From Bacteroidota bacterium (lineage in GTDB: Bacteria > Bacteroidota > Bacteroidia > Chitinophagales > Chitinophagaceae): 64,000 nucleotides of DNA. The notes under the pieces are model-generated. The model saw only the letters and a list, made by a program, of their open reading frames with translations. It ran no database searches and was not told where the DNA came from. How positions within the stretch are numbered: the stretch's first letter is position 1; the number at the start of each line of letters is the position of its first letter. The translations under genes were made by a program, and so were the position numbers. The stretch covers positions 124,001-188,000 of the forward strand of contig JAEYWX010000015.1 in NCBI GenBank assembly GCA_023428755.1, given 5' to 3'. Of the stretch, positions 35,548 through 43,796 are shown in pieces.

Positions 35548-38039
35548 AAAAACACCCATGTCTCGCCGGGCTTTGTTCCTTTAATTCCTTCCTGGCATTT
35601 TTTCATGATTTTATTCCACTCGTCTACTCTTGGATTATTCTCTGTTGTTTTTGGATTGAGTTTGTCCAGGCTTTCACCTTTCGGAATACTGATGATTAAC
35701 ATCAACTGTCTTCCGTTTCTGAACAGCAACAGCTGTTGAAAATCTGCATTACAGAAACCTTTTGCTATCTCCGGCCACTTTTGAAACTGTGTAGCATGAT
35801 AGTTGAGATATTCTTTCTGCAGTTTTTTGTCCTCAACAAGATTGGCGGTAAGAATAATATGCTCCCAATCCTTTGCAACTGTTTTATCGCTGCAATGTTT
35901 CTTCTTGCTGTATTCATAAAACATGTCGTGGTATACACGCACTTCTGTTTCAGGAAAACGATTTTGCAAACGGCCCTGCATCACACCAATATCCACTACC
36001 TTATCGAAGATGACATAATGATTCTGCCAATGATAAATGGCATTGCTGTCCATATTGTTTTGTGCAAGCACCTGTTTGAGTTTGGCGACATCCAGCGTTT
36101 GTCCATCCTTCACTACTAACTCAATTACTTCATTATGTTCTTCGTTGATGATACCAACCTTCGGCGTTCTGTTTGCCGTTAAATATTGAAAACGTTTTTC
36201 AAGTCCTGCATTTTGTTTTACACTATCGTGTACCTGCGGACCATTGTTGCTCCATACATTACCGGGTCCATTCGCATTCTGCAAATATTTTTGTGAAGGC
36301 GTCCAGTTATTTTTCACCGTGAAGTGAGATGAACCTTCATCATTATAAATATAAAACCAGTGAGAGGGCAAATGTGCAATCGGCGATTTGTAAATGCTAT
36401 CGATATAGTTGTCTTCGATAACTGAACCGGGCTGTGCACTTAATGTATAAATACCGGCACAATCGTAATTCCATTTGCCATAATGATGAATTTTATTGGC
36501 GACAATTCTGTTGCCTTTCATCATATTCTCTTCCGGTGACCAACCCCAACCTAAGCTGATACCACTGTATGATACGTTTTCAATTTCATTATGACGGATG
36601 CTTGTTCGGCTTACAAAACCGCAGCCAATACCAACTGTTCCCCAATCTTCATTCGTAGCATTGGTGATGAAATTGTTTTCAATAAAAAGAACATCGCATT
36701 TCTCTCTTTCGTCTTTGGGGTTAAACGGCAAATGAATTTCTCTTCCTTCATCGCCATAATTACCGGCCAGTATTGCTGTGCCACCAATATCGCTGAACAA
36801 GTTGTTCTTAGTCATGTTGTCCTTCACACCTTTTTTCAAATCGATACCTGTTGCAGCCAAATGAAGAAAAGAGCAGTTCTTTAGTCTTGTTCGCACAGCA
36901 TAACTCATTTCTACTGCTGCTGCCTGTCGGCCAACCCATGCCTGGTTATCCAAGCCCGGTTTTGTTTTTGTACCAGCAGGTTTTAACCGGTATGCTTCGG
37001 TCATGTACAATCCCACCTGGTGCGGTACATGTCCTTGCAACGATGGACGCAACCAGCCTGTATGCTGAAAAGAAATACCATCGATCACCAGGTTATCAAC
37101 CGGATCATCAATTGTTCCTTCAACTCGGATCAATGTTTCTGTAAATGGAGCAACTACTTTCGCAGTTGATAAGTTTTCGCTGTTGCGTGGCCAGTAGTAA
37201 ATCTTTTTATTCGCAACATCTAAATACCATTCACCCGGCTCATCTAAAAATTGAATAGCACTGGTTAAATAAAAAGCGGAATTACCGGTTTCTTTACTAA
37301 GCCATGGAGCTGGCCACGGATGTTCGTTTTGTATTTTACTTTCGGGCTGGTGAAAAAACAATTTTGTACTGTCGCCCATTACCTGCACTTTCTTTACACG
37401 CAGGTTGGCAATTTCCCACCACTGATGAATAAACAATTCAAGTCCGTTTGCTTTATCGAGGTTAGCAAAAGGCAAAGTTGGAATTACACAAGCTGCTTCG
37501 GCTTTGTTCCAGTTTAGAATACGCAGCATCGCATCACCATTGGAAGATTTTGCCCGCACTGCTTTTACATCATTCACCCACAGTTGACGGAAGTTGAAAA
37601 CATTGCCATTCACCATCGGCACATCGGCCACCCATAATTTTGATTGACTATTTTTCGGCAGACCATTGACAGGCGTTGCAACTTTTTTCCAATTGCTGAT
37701 CTGCACACCTCCACTTAAAACAGGCTTTTCATTTTCTGCGGCCTCAATAAAAGTGGAGCTTTCACGGGTGCCGCTATCTTCCGGTCGTATCACAATTGTT
37801 TCTAACACCTGGTAATTGCCGCCCCGTACAATAATGTGAATGCCTTTTGCAATGGACGTATCATTCAACCTGCGTAATTCTCTTGCCTTGCGCAACGCCC
37901 TGTTGAGTGTAGCAAACGGTTTTTCTTTTGAACCATCGTTGCTATCGGAACCTGTGGGGGAAACATAAATATCTGCTGCCATTGCCAGTTGGGCAAAGAG
38001 TAATAAAAAGACAGACAGGCAGAATTGCAATCGTTTCAT
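35529..38039 (-). CDS. Right-handed beta-helix protein (GH141-like) fused to an L-rhamnose mutarotase-like domain
   Basis: An 836-residue secreted protein with a signal peptide (about residues 1-21). Residues 22-610 form a parallel beta-helix of the type seen in GH141 (ADIYVSPTGSDSNDGS, HIIVRGGNYQVLETI, NFRQLWVNDVKAVRAKS). After a small alpha/beta segment (640-720), residues about 725-834 match RhaM-type L-rhamnose mutarotases: EYLNYH with the Tyr-x3-His spacing, QKWPEI, and EWNKIM. RhaM normally is a cytoplasmic protein of about 104 residues that interconverts alpha- and beta-rhamnose. The fusion to a secreted helix is unusual and may speed anomer exchange of released rhamnose. Its last residues come from an R4 repeat. 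Confidence 0.8.
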   Translation of the reverse strand: MKRLQFCLSVFLLLFAQLAMAADIYVSPTGSDSNDGSKEKPFATLNRALRKARELRRLNDTSIAKGIHIIVRGGNYQVLETIVIRPEDSGTRESSTFIEAAENEKPVLSGGVQISNWKKVATPVNGLPKNSQSKLWVADVPMVNGNVFNFRQLWVNDVKAVRAKSSNGDAMLRILNWNKAEAACVIPTLPFANLDKANGLELFIHQWWEIANLRVKKVQVMGDSTKLFFHQPESKIQNEHPWPAPWLSKETGNSAFYLTSAIQFLDEPGEWYLDVANKKIYYWPRNSENLSTAKVVAPFTETLIRVEGTIDDPVDNLVIDGISFQHTGWLRPSLQGHVPHQVGLYMTEAYRLKPAGTKTKPGLDNQAWVGRQAAAVEMSYAVRTRLKNCSFLHLAATGIDLKKGVKDNMTKNNLFSDIGGTAILAGNYGDEGREIHLPFNPKDEREKCDVLFIENNFITNATNEDWGTVGIGCGFVSRTSIRHNEIENVSYSGISLGWGWSPEENMMKGNRIVANKIHHYGKWNYDCAGIYTLSAQPGSVIEDNYIDSIYKSPIAHLPSHWFYIYNDEGSSHFTVKNNWTPSQKYLQNANGPGNVWSNNGPQVHDSVKQNAGLEKRFQYLTANRTPKVGIINEEHNEVIELVVKDGQTLDVAKLKQVLAQNNMDSNAIYHWQNHYVIFDKVVDIGVMQGRLQNRFPETEVRVYHDMFYEYSKKKHCSDKTVAKDWEHIILTANLVEDKKLQKEYLNYHATQFQKWPEIAKGFCNADFQQLLLFRNGRQLMLIISIPKGESLDKLNPKTTENNPRVDEWNKIMKKCQEGIKGTKPGETWVFLNPLTP

Positions 38040-38222
38040 TCCAAATACAGTTAATACGTTGACAGCTGCCTCAAAAGCAGGCTTTTACGCTGATAAATGT
38101 ACCCTTGTTTGCTGCCCTTAAAAATGTATGTATTTGCTATAATGATGGACGATTTTCCTGTTTTTGAAGGTAATATCGGCCGAATTCATTCCCAACAAAT
38201 TGTAACTTTATAAAAACAGGTT

Positions 38223-38456
38223 ATGCCAAGTCCTTCTTTAAAAGATAAACTCATTGACAAGCTTCGGGAAATTGAAGATCCAGCTTTGCTGGCTGAAGTC
38301 TCGAATCTTTTTGAATTGCAGGAGCCAGAAACTGTTTATAAAACCAGCTCAGCCCAGAAAAAGTCGATTGAAGAAGCGAAACAACAGGCAAAAGACGGCC
38401 GTATTGTTGACAATGAGCAATCCGACAAAGAATCAGACGAATGGTTAAGCGAATAG
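38223..38456 (+). CDS. Antitoxin-like partner of a ParE/RelE toxin
   Basis: A 77-residue, strongly charged protein with a helical N-terminus (SLKDKLIDKLREIEDPALLAE) and an acidic tail. It overlaps the downstream toxin gene by 16 nt, the usual sign of an antitoxin. No named antitoxin family was recognised. The ATG at 38223 follows cagtt-like weak SD spacing; a taacttta string at 38202-38209 resembles a -7 box. Confidence 0.7.
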   Translation: MPSPSLKDKLIDKLREIEDPALLAEVSNLFELQEPETVYKTSSAQKKSIEEAKQQAKDGRIVDNEQSDKESDEWLSE

Positions 38457-38734
38457 TCTGGACTGAAAATGCCCATAAAGAACGTAAAGAAATTCTCCTT
38501 TACTGGAAAAATCATAACCAATCAACTACCTACAGCAAAAAGCTAAATGAGCTTATCAAAAAAGCTATTCAGCTGATTAGTGCACATCCTCATATTGGTC
38601 GCAAAACAGATGTAGAGAATGTACGTGTTAAATTGGTAAGAGATTATTTATTATTTTACGAAGAAACAGAGAATACAATTATCATTTTATCAATTTGGGA
38701 TAATCGACGCAATCCTGACGAGGCTCCTTACTGA
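38441..38734 (+). CDS. RelE/ParE-family toxin
   Basis: A 97-residue protein matching the RelE/ParE superfamily: IVWTENAHKERKEILLYW at the N-terminus, LISAHPHIGRKTDVENVRV, and the closing VRDYLLFYEETENTIIILSIWDNRRNP. ParE-type members inhibit gyrase, RelE-type members cut mRNA in the ribosome; the substrate cannot be decided. The pair lies inside the PUL on the opposite strand and its 3' end overlaps the stop region of the esterase fusion gene by 7 nt. Confidence 0.85.
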   Translation: MVKRIVWTENAHKERKEILLYWKNHNQSTTYSKKLNELIKKAIQLISAHPHIGRKTDVENVRVKLVRDYLLFYEETENTIIILSIWDNRRNPDEAPY

Positions 38735-40971
38735 TTCTGAAACACCTTCTTCAAATAAGCTGTATTCGCTCCGTAATTATATTTTGTATCAGAAGGTTTG
38801 CATGCATCACGACTGCGTTCAATTACGAGCCAACCACTCCATCCTATTTCATCTAATGCTTTTTTCACTTTGTACAGATCGATCTGCGGATCGTTTTCTA
38901 ACCACACACTGTCTTTGTTGGTTGCATGGATCATGCTGATGCGATCCTTGCCGAGGATTTTTATTTCGCTGATGAGGTCTCTTCCTTCTTTTAAAGGATT
39001 GGAGAAATTGAAATAAATTTTGATGGCAGGTGAACCGATCTGTTTCAAGAGCTCTACTTCTTCTTTTGCTGTGAGTGATGTTTCAATACCAATTACCACA
39101 CCTGCTTTCTCTGCCAGCTTACCTGCAACTTTCAAGCGTGCAATGACCGAATCACGAACAGCAGGATTCTTTTTGATATCGCACTGCACACCCAATGGAA
39201 GGAATGCATGTTTTACATGCATGAGCTGCATGGTCTTTATACAATCTTCAATGCTGCGAACATACTCTTCTCTGCCGCAGAATGATTGTGCATAATAACC
39301 CGTCATCGCCAAACAGAATATTTCAACTTTTCTTTCTTTTGCTGTTTTGATGAATTGGTTGCGTACACTATCAATAAGCAATTGATTATCGAATGTGGGA
39401 CGATTACCCAAACCTCCCATGTCCACTTCTACACCGTCCGCTTTCAATTCAGCTGTTAACGTAATGGCGCCAAGCTTCTGGCGTTTGAGTAACATGAGGT
39501 CGATCAAACCGATTTTATACCGTTGATTGGTTCTTGCCTTTTCAATTTCTTCTGCAAACACACGCTCCAGATTTTCAAAACCTTTTACTGCATGTACAGG
39601 TAACTTCTCACCATTGTCGCCAAACACATACAAACTCTTCTCCGGTTCAATCGTAATCTTTGATTCATCAATAGTACCGTTTGCATCCTGGATAGCTTTG
39701 ATGTTTAATCCTAAATGCTTTGCCATGAATTCGTAGACCGGTGTGCGTTTTGTAATACCGAAATCGTGTTTATCGTTTGGCAAATGCACGTTCACTACAT
39801 TTTCTTGTTTGCCATACCAACTGTACATTTTTTGCAGATAAGGAAAATCATGTTCGGGCATTTTATCTGTCCAGTCGCCACCATCACTTATAATCAACTG
39901 CGGACGTGGAGCTGCCATTGCAGCAATCTCTACATTATTTGTTCTGCCGCCACATGCATGAATATTCATGCCGCTTTCGCAGGGACAACCACCATAGAAA
40001 TAGGAAGACAAGGAAACAACAGGTGCCGAAACTTTAATACGATCATCCAACGCCGTCATCAACACTGTATGACTTCCGCCACCTGAACCACCGGTGATAG
40101 CTACACGATTTGTATCTGCATCTTTTAAAGAAAGTAAATAATCGAGTATGCGAATGCCACCCAATGCCTGCATGGTCATGGCTAAACTTCTGCGATGATC
40201 TTCGATTTTGAATTGCAGCAACGATTCACCCCATGCAAACAGATCGTAACTGAACGCCATTGCGCCCATCTTTGCCATGGCTGCACAACGCAACTGGCAA
40301 TCGGCACGGTAACGTTGTTTTTCCCAATGACCATCGGGATTTAGGATGACAGGAATTTTACCCTTGTACTTTGCAGGTTTGTATAACGAACCGTTGATCC
40401 AAACGCCAGGTAAAATTTCAATGGCGATATTTTCAACTATATAACCATCGAAGATGCGTTTGGCAGTAACGATTGGTTTGGTTGCAGGTGCTGCAGGCAA
40501 ATGATTTAACTGCAACGCTTCTTTCAAACAGGGCTTTAATTCGGCTTTACGTTTTTCCCACTCCTCTAAGGTTTTGTATTGTGCTGCAATGCGATCCATT
40601 TCGGCCCAGCCTTCTTCTACCGGCCAGCGGTAATATTCGTATGCACTTAACTTGTACTGTTTGTCTTTTTCCTTCTTCACTTTTAACTCAAGCGGCTTTA
40701 AAATATTATCCAGTGTTACTTCTACATCGGGACGATACTTCCATTCGGCATACGTCACCATTTTGTTCTTCACCATGCTGTCAACATACTTGATCGTAAC
40801 ACCATATTTCTTTTGCACATCATTCAATACTTCCTTTAGCGGTTTAGCGTATTGATTATCGGTATTGAGTTGCGCAGCAGATGTTTGCCACAAAGAAAGA
40901 ATCACGAAAAGAATGAATAAGAAGTTCCTTCCGCAACGTAGATGCTGCCTGTTAAAAAAGAGAAAAGCCAT
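38728..40971 (-). CDS. STN-like domain + alpha/beta-hydrolase (acetylxylan esterase type) + xylose isomerase-like TIM barrel fusion
   Basis: A 747-residue secreted protein with three parts. Residues 35-108 (PLKEVLNDVQKKYGVTIKYV, DVEVTLDNILKPLELK) resemble the STN domain that starts TonB-dependent receptors and secretins. Residues about 170-420 are an alpha/beta hydrolase with Ser296 in GGSGGGSH and His402 in NDKHDFG; IAAMAAPRPQLIISDGGDWT matches acetylxylan/glucuronoyl-type esterases. Residues about 485-745 are a sugar-isomerase-like TIM barrel (DMGGLGNRPTFDNQ, MLRN-like IEDCIKTMQLMHVKHAF, VIGIETSLTAKEEVELL). The signal peptide ends near TSAAQ. The barrel could be a catalytic isomerase/epimerase or a binding module. 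Only family resemblance supports each assignment. Confidence 0.8.
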   Translation of the reverse strand: MAFLFFNRQHLRCGRNFLFILFVILSLWQTSAAQLNTDNQYAKPLKEVLNDVQKKYGVTIKYVDSMVKNKMVTYAEWKYRPDVEVTLDNILKPLELKVKKEKDKQYKLSAYEYYRWPVEEGWAEMDRIAAQYKTLEEWEKRKAELKPCLKEALQLNHLPAAPATKPIVTAKRIFDGYIVENIAIEILPGVWINGSLYKPAKYKGKIPVILNPDGHWEKQRYRADCQLRCAAMAKMGAMAFSYDLFAWGESLLQFKIEDHRRSLAMTMQALGGIRILDYLLSLKDADTNRVAITGGSGGGSHTVLMTALDDRIKVSAPVVSLSSYFYGGCPCESGMNIHACGGRTNNVEIAAMAAPRPQLIISDGGDWTDKMPEHDFPYLQKMYSWYGKQENVVNVHLPNDKHDFGITKRTPVYEFMAKHLGLNIKAIQDANGTIDESKITIEPEKSLYVFGDNGEKLPVHAVKGFENLERVFAEEIEKARTNQRYKIGLIDLMLLKRQKLGAITLTAELKADGVEVDMGGLGNRPTFDNQLLIDSVRNQFIKTAKERKVEIFCLAMTGYYAQSFCGREEYVRSIEDCIKTMQLMHVKHAFLPLGVQCDIKKNPAVRDSVIARLKVAGKLAEKAGVVIGIETSLTAKEEVELLKQIGSPAIKIYFNFSNPLKEGRDLISEIKILGKDRISMIHATNKDSVWLENDPQIDLYKVKKALDEIGWSGWLVIERSRDACKPSDTKYNYGANTAYLKKVFQNQ
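40884..40912 (-). repeat. Partial R3-like arm in the esterase-fusion signal peptide
   Basis: Plus strand tgccacaaagaaagaatcac gives, on the minus strand, ttcgtgattctttctttgtgg, close to an R3 right arm. It codes for the hydrophobic FVILSLW of the signal peptide. The left half is missing, so this call is tentative. Confidence 0.35.
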
Positions 40972-40982
40972 TTGAATCAGTT

Positions 40983-41960
40983 TTAATAAATACTCTCAGG
41001 ATGATTCGATGATCCCGTAATTGAAACTACATCAACTTTTTGAATTGCTAATCGTTCGCACCAAAGTTCGAAGCGATTATAAATTTCATCAAGTGTATTA
41101 CGCTGTTCGGGTGTTAATTTGGTTGCAACGGCACGACTGATGGTTCTTACAGCTAGTCCACGCTTCTGTAAAAAATATTTTGCACTCATGGGATAGGCAA
41201 TATGTATAAGCGGATCAACTTTTGATAATTCTTCCTGCAGCCATTTTACTTCTTCTTGCTTCTCAGGATTAGTTGCATTGTTTACCATCCACACCATCAC
41301 TTCCGGATAAAAATTACCGGAGATGGACGACATGCCTTTTGCACCCGACTGCAAACTGAACGCAGCATTGGGTGTATGCGCATCGTAAAACTCCATGTTA
41401 TTCGGCGTTGATGCCAGTATATCGAGTTTACCTTTTACATTTTCATGTGTGATGGATGTGTCTTTGTGATAGATCAACCGGTTTGAAGAAAGCAATTGAC
41501 GGAACACGTCGTTGGTGATGATGCGTTTGTAAGGAGCCGGACATTCGTACATACCCAATGGTATGTTTCCTGTTGCCAAAAACATCTGTTCGAAATTGCG
41601 TAACAACACATCATCACCGTCTTCTTCTTTTGCAAAATGACCGGTGATCATGATGGCCGCATCAATTCCTGTATCGTAAATCTTTTTTGTAAACTGTGCT
41701 TTATCGGCAATGGTCAACCCAAACGAACCAGTTGCCACAACAGGCACACGACCTCTTACTTGTTTTACAATATGCGCCGTTAAATTCAAACGCTCATCTT
41801 CGGTGATGCTGAACATTTCGCTGCTGAGACAGTTGGCGAAAAAACCTTTTACACCGGCAGCTAAATAAAATTCAACGAGGATACTCACTACATCCAGATC
41901 AACCTCTGCTTTGAGATTATATGGAGTAATCATTACCGGGACAAACTTTTTATCGGGCAT
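40983..41960 (-). CDS. Dihydrodipicolinate synthase-family aldolase
   Basis: A 325-residue class I aldolase of the DapA/NanA/KDG type. The Schiff-base lysine is Lys166 in YHKDTS; Tyr138/Tyr144 in MYECPAPY match the catalytic Tyr region. It is larger than classical DapA and lies in a sugar operon, so it probably cleaves or forms a 2-keto-3-deoxy sugar acid (for instance 2-keto-3-deoxy-rhamnonate or -galactonate) rather than making lysine precursors. It follows the symporter gene and precedes the esterase fusion by 11 nt. Confidence 0.83.
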   Translation of the reverse strand: MPDKKFVPVMITPYNLKAEVDLDVVSILVEFYLAAGVKGFFANCLSSEMFSITEDERLNLTAHIVKQVRGRVPVVATGSFGLTIADKAQFTKKIYDTGIDAAIMITGHFAKEEDGDDVLLRNFEQMFLATGNIPLGMYECPAPYKRIITNDVFRQLLSSNRLIYHKDTSITHENVKGKLDILASTPNNMEFYDAHTPNAAFSLQSGAKGMSSISGNFYPEVMVWMVNNATNPEKQEEVKWLQEELSKVDPLIHIAYPMSAKYFLQKRGLAVRTISRAVATKLTPEQRNTLDEIYNRFELWCERLAIQKVDVVSITGSSNHPESIY

Positions 41961-42041
41961 AACAACCTTTATTTAGTGCATAAATTTGACCTTATAAGCA
42001 CGGCTTTACAATGTAGCATTTCACTTTTCTGCTGTACAATT

Positions 42042-43598
42042 TTACTGTTTTGAACCACGGAGTTTGGTAACAAGTAATCCCGTGAGAAAAATGCTCAACG
42101 TCCCCACCACAATGATCATATTCTTGTGCAACGGATTTTTAAGGAAAGCATAGTTTTCACCGAGTTTACCGGAGAAGGTCATCCACAAGATGACAATAAT
42201 ACCGATGATAACGGCCGTTATTGCCGCTGTATTTTTTGTTTGCCGGCTGATGAGCCCCAACAAAAACAAACCAAGCATACCACCTGCAAAAATGCCGCTC
42301 AACTCCCACCAGATATCGAGCAGACTTTTTGAGCCGATCATCGCTAATCCAGTACAAAGTCCGATGACGCCAAATGCAATTGTTGATACATGCAGTAAGT
42401 AGAGTTTGCGTTTATCGGTGATATCGGGTTTGAAATATTTCTGGTAGATGTCGACGGTAAACACTGTTGCCGATGCATTCATATTACTGCTGATGGTACT
42501 CATGGCAGCCGAGAGCAATGCAGAAACGATCAATCCAACTAATCCTGTTGGAATATTGTTCACCATGAAATACGGCAACACTTTATCGCCATAATCAGCA
42601 GCTGTTAATGAGGCAGCCAATTGTTTTACTTCGGGTGAAGTAACGGCAGCACCTAACCGCTCTGCAGCCACTTGCAACTTCACCGGATCGATCAACACCG
42701 GTTGTGTTTGATAGAATGCATACAAAGCCGTACCGATGATGAAGAACAGCAACGATGCCGGCACATACATCCACACACATAACCAGATCGATTTCGCTGC
42801 CTGCTTTTCTGTTTGTGCGGTGTGGTAACGTTGAATATAGTTCTGATCCATCCCGAAATTATTCAGATTGATAAAGAATCCATAGAACAGCACCACCCAG
42901 AAAGTTGATTGTGTAAAATCGGGCGACAAACTGCCGAGACTTGTTTTATGATCGGCCTTTGCAACATCAATGATCGTAGCAAAGCCACCAGGAATTTCTT
43001 TCACCACCAAAAACAAGATCAACAATGCACCCAATGTTTTGATGATACCCTGTGCAACTTCTGTCCAGATCACAGCTTCCATTCCACCCAGTACGGTGTA
43101 AATGATAATGCAGATGCCCATCACGATCATGATAGATTGCATACTGAAACCGGTAAGTGCCTGCAAGCTTAATGCAATACCAAAAAAGATAGAACCCATT
43201 CGTGCAAACTGTGTCAAGAGAAAACAAACAACAGCATATGTTCTTGCACATGACCCAAAACGTTTTTCCAAATGGGTGTAGGCAGATATTTCACCTGTGC
43301 TGCGATAGAACGGCACAAAATATTTGGATGCGATCCATGCAGCGAGCGGCATTGATATGCTGAACACAAATGCATTCCAGTTGCTGCCGAATGCTTTGCC
43401 GGGCACACCTAAAAATGTATTGCTGCTTAAAAACGTTGCGTAGATGGAGAGACCAATTGCCCAGCTTGGAATACGTCCGGATGCTTTGGTAAACTGGTCG
43501 CTGTTTTTATTCTTGCGTGAAAAATAAAAACCAATGCCCACCATGGCGAGCATGTACAGTGCAATAACTGCAAGATCAATAAATGGCAAATTGTGCAT
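42042..43598 (-). CDS. Sodium/solute symporter (SSS family), second copy
   Basis: A 518-residue SSS transporter with 13 or so helices. SSS signatures: IPSWAIGLSIYATFLSSNTF near the N-terminus and AAMSTISSNMNASATVFTVD in the sodium-site region. It differs clearly from the copy at 32743-34332, so they likely take different sugars. ATG at 43598 (MHNLPFID) is chosen; an in-frame GTG six codons upstream lies in repeat sequence. The 180 nt upstream separate it from the GH78 fusion. Confidence 0.9.
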   Translation of the reverse strand: MHNLPFIDLAVIALYMLAMVGIGFYFSRKNKNSDQFTKASGRIPSWAIGLSIYATFLSSNTFLGVPGKAFGSNWNAFVFSISMPLAAWIASKYFVPFYRSTGEISAYTHLEKRFGSCARTYAVVCFLLTQFARMGSIFFGIALSLQALTGFSMQSIMIVMGICIIIYTVLGGMEAVIWTEVAQGIIKTLGALLILFLVVKEIPGGFATIIDVAKADHKTSLGSLSPDFTQSTFWVVLFYGFFINLNNFGMDQNYIQRYHTAQTEKQAAKSIWLCVWMYVPASLLFFIIGTALYAFYQTQPVLIDPVKLQVAAERLGAAVTSPEVKQLAASLTAADYGDKVLPYFMVNNIPTGLVGLIVSALLSAAMSTISSNMNASATVFTVDIYQKYFKPDITDKRKLYLLHVSTIAFGVIGLCTGLAMIGSKSLLDIWWELSGIFAGGMLGLFLLGLISRQTKNTAAITAVIIGIIVILWMTFSGKLGENYAFLKNPLHKNMIIVVGTLSIFLTGLLVTKLRGSKQ

Positions 43599-43796
43599 CG
43601 TTAAAACCTCTCCCACCTTCTCCCTCTCCTTCAGAGAGGAAGCGGTGCTGTATATTTTTGTTAAACTGTTTCAGCTACCACATCATCAAAATATCGCTAT
43701 TCAACATGTAAGAATTTCATCTGCTACATAACAACGTTGACAAGTAAGGGCTGTGCTATGCAGTTCCCCCTTCAGGGGGCGGAGGGGGTTCGGGTT
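43599..43796. repeat. Intergenic region with R4 repeats
   Basis: Two G/C- and pyrimidine-rich repeats lie here: 43605-43641 (cctctcccaccttctccctc and tcagagagg) and 43764-43790 (ttcccccttcagggggcgg). The first is adjacent to the symporter start and the second to the GH78-BNR stop. No T-run follows, so they are not called terminators. A promoter could lie in the 120 nt between them but no box was certain. Confidence 0.6.

Noticed and set aside
43764..43790. Terminator after the GH78-BNR gene
   Set aside because: The cccct-aggggg palindrome has no T-run and the same repeat lies inside coding ends elsewhere, so it is treated as a dispersed repeat.
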